Assembly: GCA_945901765.1 (NCBI GenBank)
Contig: CAMDLO010000006.1
Location: forward strand, 1 to 57,845
Direction: 5' to 3'
DNA length: 57,845 nucleotides
Source of the DNA: Cyanobium sp. NIES-981
GTDB taxonomy: Bacteria; Cyanobacteriota; Cyanobacteriia; PCC-6307; Cyanobiaceae
In this document: positions 43,139 through 57,082 of the stretch, in pieces
Layout of the letters: each line of letters begins with the position of its first letter
Position numbering within the stretch: position 1 is the stretch's first letter
The notes under the pieces: model-generated
Seen by the model: the letters and a program-made list of their open reading frames with translations, nothing else
What the model was told of the DNA's origin: nothing
Databases searched by the model: none
Program-made: the position numbers and the translations under genes

Positions 43139-45442
43139 TCAGCCGACCGCAATGATGCGGGCCAGGAAGAACGACCAGGTGGTCGCGATACCACCCAGGA
43201 GGTAGTGGGCAACGCCCACGGCACGGCCCTGAGTGATGGAGAGCGCACGGGGCTGAATGGCCGGTGCAACCCTCAGCTTGTTGTGAGCCCAGACGATGGA
43301 CTCGATCAGCTCCTGCCAGTAGCCGCGACCGCTGAACAGGAACATCAGGCTGAAGGCCCAGATGAAGTGAGCACCCAGGAACATCAGGCCGTAGGCGCTG
43401 CTGCTGGAGCCGTAGCTGTTGATCACCTGAGCGGCCTGGGCCCACAGGAAATCACGCAGCCAGCCATTGATGGTGATGGCGCTCTGGGCGAAGTTGCCGT
43501 TGGTGATGTGCTGGACGGTGCCATCGGGATTGACGGTTCCCCACACGTCGCTCTGCATCTTCCAGGAGAAGTGGAAGATCACGATCGACAGGGAGTTGTA
43601 CATCCAGAACAGACCGAGGAACACATGGTCCCAAGCCGACACCTGGCAGGTACCGCCGCGGCCGGGGCCGTCGCAGGGGAAGCGGAAACCGAGATTCGCC
43701 TTGTCGGGGACGAGGCGGCTGCTGCGGGAGTACAGGACACCTTTCAGCAGGATCAGCACGGTCACGTGAATCGTGAACGCGTGAATGTGGTGCACCATGA
43801 AGTCTGCGGTGCCGAGGGGAATCGGGGCCGCAGCAACCTTGCCGCCCACGGCCACGACGGCACCGTTGAACACCTCACTCACACCCGCGAGGGCATTGGG
43901 AGCGGTGGTGCCGGCAGCGGCAGCGTGCAGACCCTGGATCCATTGCGCGAAGACAGGCTTCAGGGCAATGGCGGAATCACTGAACATGTCCTGGGGACGA
44001 CCCAGGGCACGCATGGTGTCGTTGTGGATGTAGAGGCCGAAGCTGTGGAAGCCCAGCCAGATGCAGACCCAGTTGAGGTGGCTGATCAGGGCATCGCGTG
44101 CTTTCAGCACCCGGTCAAGCACGTTGTCGATGTGCTTGGCGGGGTCGTAATCGCGCACCATGGCGATAGCAGCATGGGCCCCGGCACCGACGATCAGGAA
44201 GCCGCCGATCCACATGTGGTGGGTGAAAATCGACAGCTGAGTCGGGTAATCAATGCCGATGTACGGATACGGAGGCATCGCGTACATGTGATGGGCCACG
44301 ATGATGGTCAGCGAACCAAGCAGGGCCAGGTTCACGCCAAGCTGGGCATGCCAGCTGGTGGTCATGAACTCGAACAGCCCGTCATGGCCATTGGGAGCAG
44401 GGAACAGCAGGGGATCACCCTTCTGACCCTCGAGGATCTCCTTGATGCTGTGGCCGATGCCCCAGTTGGTGCGATACATGTGGCCAGCCACGATGAACAG
44501 CACCGCAATCGCCAGATGGTGATGGGCAATGTCGGTCATCCAGAGGCTGCCGGTGACAGGATTCAACCCACCTTTGAAGGTCAGGAAATCGCTGTAGGCG
44601 GCCCAGTTGCCTGAGAAGAAGGCACCCACACCTGCACCGAAACCGGGGAACAGCTGCGCGAGCAGATCCTGGTTCAGGAATTCATGGGGCAGGGGGATGT
44701 CGCTGTAGGTGGCGATGGTCTTGCCATTGAGCACCAGCGGCTTGCCGGCGTCGATGGCGTCCATCAGGGCGTTGGTGGGCAGGGACACATGCAGCAGGTG
44801 CCCAGTCCACGACAGCGATCCCAGACCCAGCAGACCTGCCAGGTGGTGGTTGAGCATCGACTCAACGTTCTGGAACCACTCCAGCTTGGGAGCTGCCTTG
44901 TGGTAGTGGAACACACCGGCATTGAGCATCAGGCCAGCCATCACCAGCGCGCCGATGGCAAGAGCCAGCAACTGGGTGGTGTTGGTGATGCCCCAGGCCC
45001 TCCACACGTGGAAGAGACCGGAGGTGATCTGAATGCCGTGGAAGCCGGCACCCACATCGCCATTGAGGATTTCCTGGCCGAACACGGGCCAAACCACCTG
45101 CGCCGAAGGCTTGACGTGCAGGGGATCGGCGAGCCAGCCGGTGTAGTTGGAGAAGCGGGCGCCGTGGAAGAAAGCGCCGCTCAACCAGATGAAGATGACG
45201 GCCAGATGGCCGAAGTGAGCCGAGAAGATCTTGCGAGAAACCTCTTCGAGGTCGCTCGTGTGGCTGTCGAAGTCGTGAGCGTTGGCGTGGAGGTTCCAAA
45301 TCCAGGTGGTGGTTTTGGGACCTTTGGCCAGGCTGCGATCGAAATGTCCGGGCTTTTCGAAAAGCTCGAACGTGGCCGGAACGGGGTTCCGGTCGACCAT
45401 GGCCTTGGCCTTTTCCCCACGCTCTGGTGGGCTGATGGTCAT
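43139..45442 (-). CDS. psaA: Photosystem I P700 apoprotein A1
   Basis: The 767-residue partner of PsaB begins [41 protein letters not shown] and has the F(X) loop [18 protein letters not shown] plus the PsaA-type [21 protein letters not shown]. The ATG at 45442 is the conserved start; the open frame further upstream is the leader. A long 5' region with a candidate promoter precedes it. Confidence 0.99.
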   Translation of the reverse strand: MTISPPERGEKAKAMVDRNPVPATFELFEKPGHFDRSLAKGPKTTTWIWNLHANAHDFDSHTSDLEEVSRKIFSAHFGHLAVIFIWLSGAFFHGARFSNYTGWLADPLHVKPSAQVVWPVFGQEILNGDVGAGFHGIQITSGLFHVWRAWGITNTTQLLALAIGALVMAGLMLNAGVFHYHKAAPKLEWFQNVESMLNHHLAGLLGLGSLSWTGHLLHVSLPTNALMDAIDAGKPLVLNGKTIATYSDIPLPHEFLNQDLLAQLFPGFGAGVGAFFSGNWAAYSDFLTFKGGLNPVTGSLWMTDIAHHHLAIAVLFIVAGHMYRTNWGIGHSIKEILEGQKGDPLLFPAPNGHDGLFEFMTTSWHAQLGVNLALLGSLTIIVAHHMYAMPPYPYIGIDYPTQLSIFTHHMWIGGFLIVGAGAHAAIAMVRDYDPAKHIDNVLDRVLKARDALISHLNWVCIWLGFHSFGLYIHNDTMRALGRPQDMFSDSAIALKPVFAQWIQGLHAAAAGTTAPNALAGVSEVFNGAVVAVGGKVAAAPIPLGTADFMVHHIHAFTIHVTVLILLKGVLYSRSSRLVPDKANLGFRFPCDGPGRGGTCQVSAWDHVFLGLFWMYNSLSIVIFHFSWKMQSDVWGTVNPDGTVQHITNGNFAQSAITINGWLRDFLWAQAAQVINSYGSSSSAYGLMFLGAHFIWAFSLMFLFSGRGYWQELIESIVWAHNKLRVAPAIQPRALSITQGRAVGVAHYLLGGIATTWSFFLARIIAVG

Positions 45443-45674
45443 CGAGACGTTCCTCGAGGGACGGGGTCGAGGTGGCTGTGGTCCACCCCTTTGACGGCAG
45501 GACCGGACGCGAAGCGACCGGAGCTGGCCATCAGTGGGCCCCATGGCCGATCGGCCATGGGCGCCAGCCGAGCAAATGGTGGGGATTCAGAAGGGCGGAA
45601 ACCGCGACCTCGGAACCCTGAAACCAGTTGCCGCGACTGGGGCTTGGGGCCCCAGATAGGGGACCGCTCGGCGC

Positions 45675-45680
45675 AGTATA
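45675..45680 (-). promoter_or_regulatory. Candidate psaA -10 element
   Basis: On the psaA strand TATACT lies about 233 bp upstream of the ATG. It is one mismatch from TATAAT. The -35 region is not consensus, as is common for regulated photosystem promoters. Confidence 0.4.
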
Positions 45681-45710
45681 GGGGCCGGATTCAAGCCAAT
45701 TCCGGGCTCA

Positions 45711-45718
45711 GTTACAAA
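45711..45718 (+). promoter_or_regulatory. HLR1-like half site near the psaA promoter
   Basis: GTTACAAA fits one half of the RpaB-binding HLR1 direct repeat ((G/T)TTACA(A/T)(A/T) twice with two bases between). The second half (TTCAATCC) is poor. Its place about 35 bp upstream of the candidate -10 suits an activator site. Confidence 0.3.
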
Positions 45719-45837
45719 GGTTCAATCCGGGAGATCCCCAGGCCAGCACAGGCTTCTGGAGGCGAGTTCTTGATATCGACAACCAGCAATCTGCAGGAGA
45801 ATCGCTGCATTCATCCTTCCATTCTCAACGGCAGCGC

Positions 45838-47367
45838 GTGATCAAGCGTGCGCCACCAGCCAGCAGAATGCTGGCTATCCATGCACATCACCGGGTGACG
45901 CTGCGACTTGCGTTGCGATTGCCGTTGCGATTGCCCCTCGGCGGGGCCGCATGGGCCCTGGGTCGTCCTGGCGCCGTGGGCGGCTGGAGCCGAGGTCGCA
46001 GGCGGCTGCAGGCGCTGGTGCTGCCGCTGGTGCTGGTGCTCCTGCTGCTGCCGGGCTGCGATCGGCTCGCTCGCTCGGAGCGCAGCGGCAACGACCGGCT
46101 GGTGCCCGTGGCGCCCCAGGCCCCCGCCGGCAGGCTGCAGGAATCGGCGCCGCCCGGCGCGGTGCAGCAGCTCAGCGCGGCGCTGGCCAGCCGGAATCCG
46201 CGGGTGACCGTGCTCCGCCCGGCCGCTGACACCGTGCTGCCGGCAGGCACCTGGGCCCTGGAGCTGACGCTCAAGGACTGGCCCCTCGCCCGGTCCGAAG
46301 CGCTGGGGCTGGGGCCCCATCTTGTGGTGCAGATCGACGCCGACGAGCCGCTGCGGATCAGCGACTGGGGCAGCGGCGATCCGACGACCGGGCAGCTGGT
46401 TTTGGAGATGCCGCCGCTTTCCCCAGGCAGCCACCGGCTCAGCATCTACGCCGCCCGACCCTGGGGCGAAGCGGTGAAACAACCGGGCGCAAGCACCCAG
46501 CTGGTGGTGCACCGGGTCGCCGCCGATCGTCTGAGTCAGCCACCGCCCCGCAGCCCCCAGCTGATTGCCGTCAGCCCAGCCGGGCTGGCCGAGGCCGAAC
46601 CAGTGCTGATCGACTGGCTGCTGCTGGATGCCCCCCTGCAGGGGCTGCGCCAGGACGACGGTCAGTGGCGACTGCGGATCAGCGTGAATGGGGACAGCTT
46701 CCTGGTGGATCAGAACGTGCCGCTCTGGCTGAGCGGGTTCCACAACGGCAGCAATGCGGTGCTGATGGAGCTGCTCGATGGGCGGGGCGAACCGCTCAAT
46801 CCCCCCTTCAGCAGCGCGGTGCGCGAAGTGCTGCTCGACCGCACCGCTCCGCGGCCCGCCTGGCTGCAGCCCCGGCTCGATGGTCAGGAGCTTGCCGTGC
46901 TGCTGGGCCAGGCGCCCGAGACGGAAACGGCCCAGCAGCCACCGGATTCGGCGGAACCTGCTGAACCCGTTGAACCTGCTGAACCCGTTGAACGTGTTGA
47001 GCCCGTTGAACCCGTTGAACCTGCTGAACCTGTTGAGCCCTCAGAGCCGGCACCCCGGGCGGATCGCAGGGCGGATGAACCCGTTTCGTCCAGCGATCAG
47101 AACGCCTCCCGTGAGGAGCAGAACCCGGCCCTCGAGCCAGGCGCCGCGCCCCTGGATGGGGTGATTGACGCCACGCCGGAACCGTCCGCCCACGCCGCCG
47201 CGCCCCTCGCTGACGGCGCTGGTCAGGCGGATGATCAGGCGGATGGCCGGGAGCAGGCGCCTGCCGCGCCGACCAGCGCCCGCAATCTGGTCCGGGAGGA
47301 CGGTTCGATGATCAAGCCTGCGCCCAGGGGACCGCTCAGCGGCCTGCGCCAGCGCATCGGGTCATGA
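45838..47367 (+). CDS. Putative lipoprotein with Glu-Pro repeat region
   Basis: The product, up to 509 residues, has a hydrophobic segment ending in LLLLPGCDRL, a plausible lipobox, at about residues 60-80. Two all-beta-looking domains follow (about 110-220 and 235-340). Then comes a run of EPV/EPA units (about 376-400, DNA 46963-47040) and a long Asp/Glu/Ala-rich tail. I do not recognise the fold. The GTG at 45838 gives an Arg-rich leader; GTG 45976 (VGGWSRGRRR) would give a standard lipoprotein signal and may be the real start. Its stop overlaps the CbiG-CobJ start (ATGA). Confidence 0.55.
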   Translation: MIKRAPPASRMLAIHAHHRVTLRLALRLPLRLPLGGAAWALGRPGAVGGWSRGRRRLQALVLPLVLVLLLLPGCDRLARSERSGNDRLVPVAPQAPAGRLQESAPPGAVQQLSAALASRNPRVTVLRPAADTVLPAGTWALELTLKDWPLARSEALGLGPHLVVQIDADEPLRISDWGSGDPTTGQLVLEMPPLSPGSHRLSIYAARPWGEAVKQPGASTQLVVHRVAADRLSQPPPRSPQLIAVSPAGLAEAEPVLIDWLLLDAPLQGLRQDDGQWRLRISVNGDSFLVDQNVPLWLSGFHNGSNAVLMELLDGRGEPLNPPFSSAVREVLLDRTAPRPAWLQPRLDGQELAVLLGQAPETETAQQPPDSAEPAEPVEPAEPVERVEPVEPVEPAEPVEPSEPAPRADRRADEPVSSSDQNASREEQNPALEPGAAPLDGVIDATPEPSAHAAAPLADGAGQADDQADGREQAPAAPTSARNLVREDGSMIKPAPRGPLSGLRQRIGS

Positions 47368-49124
47368 GCAGGCAAGGGGTCTGGGGGCTGTCGTTCAGCG
47401 CAGCGGGCGAGGCGCTGCTGGCCCAGCTGATCGTGGCTGGCGCCCTGGACGGGCAGCTGGACGGTTCGAGCCTGGTGTCACGGTGGGGGGACGCCGAAGC
47501 TTTTGTGGTGGTGGGCGCCTGCGGCCTGGTGGTGCGCCAGATCGCCCCTCTGCTGCAGGGAAAGCATCAGGACCCGGCCGTGGTGGTGCTCGATCCCCGC
47601 GGATGCTTCGTCATTCCCCTGCTGGGCGCCCACGGGGCGGGCGCCGATGCCCTCGGCGCACGGGTCGCCGCCGTGCTCGGGGCCCGGGTGGTGGCCACGG
47701 GCCACAGCAGCGGCCAGGGACTGCTGGCGCTCGACAGCTTCGGGAGCGCCTGGGGCTGGCGTCGCAGCCGATCCGGCGACTGGGACGATCTGATGCGCCG
47801 CGGCGCCCGCCCCGATGCGGCGATTCAGGTCTGCCAGGAGGCAGGAACGCCGCGCTGGCGCGAGCTGGAGGCGAGCCGTTCGCTGGGCTCCCACCCGGCA
47901 GCGGCGGCTCCGGATCTGTGGATCAGCGCACGACGGGGGGAGGGATGCCGCTGGCATCCCCCTTGCCTGTGGCTGGGCATCGGCTGTGAACGCGACACCA
48001 GCCTGGCGGTGCTGGAGCAGCTGGTAGACAGCCAGTTGCAGCAGCTGGAGCTGGCCCCGGAAGCGGTGGCCGGGGTGGCCAGCATCGACCGCAAAGCCGA
48101 TGAACCGGCCCTGCTGGCCCTGGCGGAGCGGCGTCAATGGTCCCTGCACTGGTTGACCGCTGCCCAGCTGGCGGCGGTCAAGGTCCCCAACCCATCAGCG
48201 GCGGTGGCCGCGGCCATGGGCACGGCCAGCGTGGCCGAAGCGGCGGCCCTGCTGGCGGGCGGGCCGGACGCGACACTGCTTGCCCCCAAGCGGGTGCTGC
48301 GAAGTCAGCCCCCCGAGCGCGGTGCCGCCACCCTGGCGATCGCCAGATCAGCCGAACAATGGGCCCCTGCCGCCGGCGAACTCCATCTGGTGGGCAGCGG
48401 GCCGGGCCGGCTTGACCTGCTGACGGCCGATGCCCGCCTGGCCCTGGCCCGGGCGACCGTGTGGGTGGGCTATGGCCTCTATCTCGATCTGCTGGAGCCG
48501 CTGCGGCGACCCGATCAACTGCGCTGCGACGGCCAGCTCACCCAGGAGCGGGCCCGCTGTGACCAGGCCCTGACCCTGGCCAGCCAGGGCTTGAACGTGG
48601 CGCTGGTGTCATCCGGCGACAGCGGCATCTATGCGATGGCAGGGCTCGCTCTGGAGCTGTGGCTGCAGCAACCGGCCGGCGCGCGACCCCAGTTCTCCGT
48701 GCATCCCGGCATCTCGGCGCTGCAACTGGCTGCGGCACGGGCCGGCGCGCCGCTGATGCACGACTTCTGCACCATCAGCCTCAGCGACCGGCTCACCCCC
48801 TGGAGCGTGATTGAACGGCGCCTCGAGGCGGCGGCCGCAGGCGACTTCGTGGTGGCGCTCTACAACCCCCGCTCCCGCGATCGCGACTGGCAACTCAGTC
48901 GCGCCTGCGACATCCTGCGCACCCACCGTCCAGACGAGACCCCGGTGGTGCTGGCCCGCCAGCTGGGACGGGCAGAGGAACGGGTGAGCCTCCACACCCT
49001 GGCCAGCCTGCCCCTCGCCCAGGTGGACATGCTCACCCTGGTGCTGGTGGGCAACAGCACCAGCCGCAGCCAGGACGGCTGGATGGTCACCCCGAGGGGC
49101 TACCCCGGCGCGGAACTCGTCTGA
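47364..49124 (+). CDS. cobJ: Fused CbiG - precorrin-3B C17-methyltransferase (CobJ/CbiH)
   Basis: The 586-residue protein joins two steps of corrin-ring synthesis. Residues 1 to about 325 resemble CbiG (lactone-opening hydrolase; note WGDAEAFVVVGACGLVVRQIAPLL and LGIGCERDTS with KADEPALLALAE). From about 339 (GELHLVGSGPGRLDLLT) it is a SAM methyltransferase of the CobJ/CbiH type, with SSGDSGIYAMAGLALEL, HPGISALQLAAARAGAPLMHDFC and VALYNPRSRDR. This fusion supports the anaerobic-type pathway that cyanobacteria use. The ATG overlaps the preceding stop. Confidence 0.92.
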   Translation: MSRQGVWGLSFSAAGEALLAQLIVAGALDGQLDGSSLVSRWGDAEAFVVVGACGLVVRQIAPLLQGKHQDPAVVVLDPRGCFVIPLLGAHGAGADALGARVAAVLGARVVATGHSSGQGLLALDSFGSAWGWRRSRSGDWDDLMRRGARPDAAIQVCQEAGTPRWRELEASRSLGSHPAAAAPDLWISARRGEGCRWHPPCLWLGIGCERDTSLAVLEQLVDSQLQQLELAPEAVAGVASIDRKADEPALLALAERRQWSLHWLTAAQLAAVKVPNPSAAVAAAMGTASVAEAAALLAGGPDATLLAPKRVLRSQPPERGAATLAIARSAEQWAPAAGELHLVGSGPGRLDLLTADARLALARATVWVGYGLYLDLLEPLRRPDQLRCDGQLTQERARCDQALTLASQGLNVALVSSGDSGIYAMAGLALELWLQQPAGARPQFSVHPGISALQLAAARAGAPLMHDFCTISLSDRLTPWSVIERRLEAAAAGDFVVALYNPRSRDRDWQLSRACDILRTHRPDETPVVLARQLGRAEERVSLHTLASLPLAQVDMLTLVLVGNSTSRSQDGWMVTPRGYPGAELV

Positions 49125-49125
49125 A

Positions 49126-49167
49126 TGGCCCGGGAGTGGCCCGGGAGTGGCCCGGGAGTGGCCCGCC
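49126..49167. repeat. 11-bp tandem repeats, 3.8 units
   Basis: TGGCCCGGGAG repeats three times from 49126 to 49158, with a partial fourth unit (TGGCCCGCC). The array starts 2 bp after the CbiG-CobJ stop. Each unit contains the palindrome CCCGGG. Confidence 0.85.
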
Positions 49168-49381
49168 ACGGCAAAGGCCGGAGCTCAAAAGGCCGGACAG
49201 CCAACAGCTGGCAGATCGGATGGGGGGAAGGATCATCGCCCTCCGCCGCCATTTCTTGCGACGCTCGCCCGACCAGACAAGCTCCGGAATCCAGGCCATT
49301 CAGCAGCGTCTGCACTCAGCAGCTTCTGCAGACAGCAGCGTCTGAATCGATTGGAAGCCCAGGGGGGATCTGGCTCAAAAT

Positions 49382-49454
49382 CGGGATGACAGGATTCGAA
49401 CCTGCGGCCCCTTCGTCCCGAACGAAGTGCGCTACCAAGCTGCGCTACATCCCG
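49382..49454 (-). tRNA. tRNA-Pro (anticodon CGG)
   Basis: The reverse strand gives a 73-nt cloverleaf. The acceptor stem is CGGGATG/CATCCCG, the anticodon stem CTTCG/CGAAG flanks the loop TTCGGGA (anticodon CGG), and the T arm is GCAGG-TTCGAAT-CCTGT. CCA is not encoded. Confidence 0.95.
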
Positions 49455-49540
49455 ATGGGCTGAGCTTACGTGATCACCATCAGGCCGGCCCAGCGGCGCG
49501 CGGGGTTTCTAAAGTCGCCAGATCCAGTGCTGCGCTTGCG

Positions 49541-50415
49541 TTGATCACTCCCAGCAAACCGGAGTGGCTCCGGGTCAAAGCACCTCAGCGGGAGCGCATC
49601 GGCGCCGTTGCGGACCTGCTGAGCGACCTCAGGCTGAACACGGTGTGCCAGGAGGCCAGCTGCCCGAACATCGGCGAATGCTTCGCCGGCGGTACGGCCA
49701 CCTTTCTGATCATGGGGCCGGGCTGCACCCGCGCCTGCCCCTACTGCGACATCGACTTCGACAAGAGCGTGCGGGCGCTGGACCCGACCGAGCCGGAACG
49801 GCTGGGGGAAGCCGTCCAGCGGCTGGGGCTGAGCCATGTGGTGATCACCTCGGTCAACCGCGACGACCTTGACGATGGTGGGGCCAGCCAGTTCGTGGCC
49901 TGCATCGAACAGGTGCGCCGGCTCTCACCGCTCACCACGATCGAGCTGCTGATCCCCGATTTCTGCGGTGACTGGAATGCGCTGGCCGCGGTGATGGCGG
50001 CGGCTCCGGATGTGCTCAACCACAACATCGAAACCGTGCCGCGGCTCTATGGACGGGCCCGGCCGCAGGGCATCTACGAACGCTCGCTGGAGCTTCTGGC
50101 TCGCGTGCGCGAAGGATGGCCCCGCGCTTACACCAAATCCGGCCTGATGGTGGGCCTTGGCGAGGACGACGGGGAAGTGCTCGCGGTGATGGCCGATCTC
50201 CGTCGCCATGCCGTCGACATCGTCACCATCGGCCAATACCTGTCACCGGGGCCGAAGCATCTGCCGGTGGATCGGTTTGTCACTCCGGAGCAGTTTGACC
50301 AGTACCGCGAGCATGGCGAAGGGCAGCTGGGCTTCCTGCAGGTGGTGAGCAGCCCGCTCACCCGCAGCAGCTACCACGCCGGTGAGGTGCAGCGGCTGAT
50401 GCGGGAGCATCCGCG

Positions 50416-50419
<4 letters not shown>
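49541..50419 (+). CDS. lipA: Lipoyl synthase
   Basis: The 292-residue radical-SAM enzyme inserts two sulfurs into octanoyl chains on lipoyl domains. The auxiliary cluster motif is [12 protein letters not shown] (about 37-48) and the radical SAM motif is CTRACPYCD (about 63-71); RSSYHAGE near the end is the conserved RSSY. The TTG at 49541 is the likely start, because the open frame reaches back into the tRNA-Pro gene and no ATG fits. Its TAG stop shares CTAG with the stop of the convergent glutamate synthase gene. Confidence 0.95.
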
Positions 50420-54999
<4,580 letters not shown>

Positions 55000-55282
55000 G
55001 ACCAGATGGGTTCCGGCGGAAAATCTGAACGTGAGGGCGGTGAAGGCGGTGCCGCAGGGACAAGGGGGGCGCTAACGCAGAAGCCCCCGCTGACGCCAAG
55101 GGGCGGACAGCCGCTGGAGGCGGTTCCGTCCAGGCTGCGGCCCTGAAACCGCTGTCGCTGTGCACCCGAGAGCAAGGCAACAGGAAATCCTGAATGCGCT
55201 GCAACAGATGAACCTCAGATCCTAGGGACAGGCCTCCCGATTGACGTCGCTAGCGTCAAGCGCGTACCGGCTCCCCCAGGCC
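55000..55282. other. 283-bp divergent gap upstream of glsF
   Basis: No gene is seen. It must carry the glsF promoter and the promoter of the exported hydrolase. An inverted repeat TTGACG-TCGCTAG-CGTCAA (55241-55259) stands out. I see no clear NtcA site (GTAN8TAC). Confidence 0.6.
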
Positions 55283-57082
55283 ATGGCGACCTGCCCGTCC
55301 ACCCGCCGATCGCGGTTGCGGTTCAGCGCGGCTGGCAGCCGGATCGGGGCCGTCGCCGCTGGTATCGCCCTGGGGCTGGCTCCGCTCCAGGCCGGCGGCG
55401 CGCCCCGCAGCCTCCCGGCTGTGACGCCCCCCCCTCCGGTGCGGGCGGCCCCGAGCGCTGATCTGCGCAACGGCACCATCGTGCGAATCAACGGCCGCCG
55501 CCAGCAGGCGCTGTGGCGCTGGATCGGGGGCGACAGCCCGCGGGCGCTCTGGCTGCCCCTGGAAGTGCTGCAGAACCAGCTTGGCGTCAGCAGTCGCAGC
55601 CTGCCCGACGGAAGCCTCGACCTGGAATGGTTTGGTCAGCCCCTGAGGGTGGCTGCCGCCGACCAGCAGGCCCTGGCCGATGAGGTGGCGCTTGATGCCC
55701 TGCCACTGCTGCGGGAGGTGGGCGTGCGGTTCGGGGTCGACGGCGACCAGCTGCGGCTCGATCTCGCCAACGCCAGCCTGCTGCAGCTGCGCAGTGCCGC
55801 GCAGGCCAACGGTCGCCGGATCGTGCTGGATCTCTCCGGCCCGGCCCTGGTGCGCCAGGAGGGCAGCGACCTGCTGCTCGGCCTCAGCGGCAGCGACGCC
55901 CTGCTCGCTCAACTGCGGGAGCTTGGTCTGTCGGCACGGCCGGTCGGCGCCGACCTGGCCCTGCGCAGCCCGGCCGGGCCACCCCTGCGCGTGTTCACCC
56001 TGGGAGGTCCCAACCGGGTGGTGATCGACATCCCCGGCGGCTCCCCCGGGGCGCCGCGCCAGCAGGAGCCGCCAGCACCGATCGACCCGCGTCTGCAGGC
56101 CCTGCTGGGGCGGAGCGTGCGCTGGGACCGCGTCAGCCGCAGCGGCATCCGGATCAACGCCGTTCGGGTGGAGCCGCGCAACGGTCCCCTGCGCCTGACA
56201 CCGCTGATTCCCAGCACCGGCATGCAGGGACTGGTGACCCTGCCGCAGCTGGCCCAGCAGAATCAGGCGCTGGTGGCGATCAACGGTGGCTACTTCAACC
56301 GGGTGCGCCAGCTGCCCCTGGGGGCGCTCAGGCAGAACGGCCGCTGGCTGTCCGGGCCAATCCTCAACCGGGGCGTCGCGGCCTGGAGCGGCCGGGAGCT
56401 GCCCCGCTTCGGGCGTCTCAGCCTGCAGGAGTGGCTGAGCGGACCGAATGGCACGTCCCTGCCCCTGGTCGTGGTGAACAGCGGCTACGTGCAGCGCGGC
56501 ATCAGCCGCTATGACGATGCCTGGGGGCCCACCTACCAGGCCCTGAGCGGCCAGGAGACCGCCCTGCTGCTGCGCCAGGGGGTGGTGCAGGAGCGGCTGG
56601 AAGCCGCCCAGCTGGAACGGGGCGTGCCCCTGCGCCGGGGCGAGATGCTGCTGGTGGGCCGCGGCGGCGCCGCCCTGCCCTGGAACAGGGGCGATCGCCT
56701 CCAGCTCACCAGCCGGCCCAGTTCAGGCCTGGGCGAGGCCGAGCAAGTGATCGGCGGCGGACCGCTGCTGCTGCAGAACGGCCGACTGGCGCTCAATGGG
56801 GGCGCCGAAGCCTTCTCCGCCAGCTTCCTGCGTCAGGGCGCGCCCCGGTCGGTGCTCGCCAGCGACGGACTGGAGGTGTGGCTCCTGACCCTGGAGGGGG
56901 AGAACGGACCAGGACCCACTCTGGAGGAGACCGCCCGGGTCCTCCTCCAGCTCGGCCTGCGCGATGCCCTCAACCTCGACGGCGGCAGCTCCACCGGCCT
57001 GGTGCTCGGAGGCAGCCTGCAGGTGAAGGGGCGGGGGGTGGCCGGCCGCGTGCACAACGGCGTGGGCCTGGTACCGCCATGA
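55283..57082 (+). CDS. Exported phosphodiester glycosidase-family protein
   Basis: The 599-residue protein has a signal-peptide-like start (MATCPSTRRSRLRFSAAGSR, then a hydrophobic stretch up to about 35). The N-terminal half (about 55-240) is rich in short beta segments and may be an AMIN-like or copper-amine-oxidase-like domain. The C-terminal half (about 290-595) matches the NAGPA/DUF2233 phosphodiester glycosidase family, with VAINGGYFNR, LVVVNSGYVQRG and the metal-site motif NLDGGSSTGL near the end. Activity on wall or surface glycans is likely but not proven. ATG 55283 is preferred over TTG 55241. Confidence 0.82.
   Translation: MATCPSTRRSRLRFSAAGSRIGAVAAGIALGLAPLQAGGAPRSLPAVTPPPPVRAAPSADLRNGTIVRINGRRQQALWRWIGGDSPRALWLPLEVLQNQLGVSSRSLPDGSLDLEWFGQPLRVAAADQQALADEVALDALPLLREVGVRFGVDGDQLRLDLANASLLQLRSAAQANGRRIVLDLSGPALVRQEGSDLLLGLSGSDALLAQLRELGLSARPVGADLALRSPAGPPLRVFTLGGPNRVVIDIPGGSPGAPRQQEPPAPIDPRLQALLGRSVRWDRVSRSGIRINAVRVEPRNGPLRLTPLIPSTGMQGLVTLPQLAQQNQALVAINGGYFNRVRQLPLGALRQNGRWLSGPILNRGVAAWSGRELPRFGRLSLQEWLSGPNGTSLPLVVVNSGYVQRGISRYDDAWGPTYQALSGQETALLLRQGVVQERLEAAQLERGVPLRRGEMLLVGRGGAALPWNRGDRLQLTSRPSSGLGEAEQVIGGGPLLLQNGRLALNGGAEAFSASFLRQGAPRSVLASDGLEVWLLTLEGENGPGPTLEETARVLLQLGLRDALNLDGGSSTGLVLGGSLQVKGRGVAGRVHNGVGLVPP

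Larger units (their letters stand above)
45443..45837. other. 395-bp psaA upstream region
   Basis: No gene is seen. It carries the psaAB promoter on the minus strand and the promoter of the lipoprotein gene on the plus strand. The part nearest psaA is GC-rich; the distal part (about 45690-45790) is richer in AT, contains a HLR1-like half site, and probably holds the transcription start signals. Confidence 0.7.

Noticed and set aside
40867-44614. Long plus-strand open frames of 578 and 524 codons opposite psaB and psaA
   Set aside because: They are antisense shadows of highly conserved genes in high-GC DNA, with Gly/Val/His-rich translations and no domain character.
49125-49463. A 112-codon frame ending in [24 protein letters not shown]
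   Set aside because: The end is tRNA-Pro read in a coding frame; the rest is the 11-bp repeat array.
55000-55282. NtcA binding site upstream of the glutamate synthase gene
   Set aside because: I searched by eye for GTAN8TAC in the gap and found no acceptable match.
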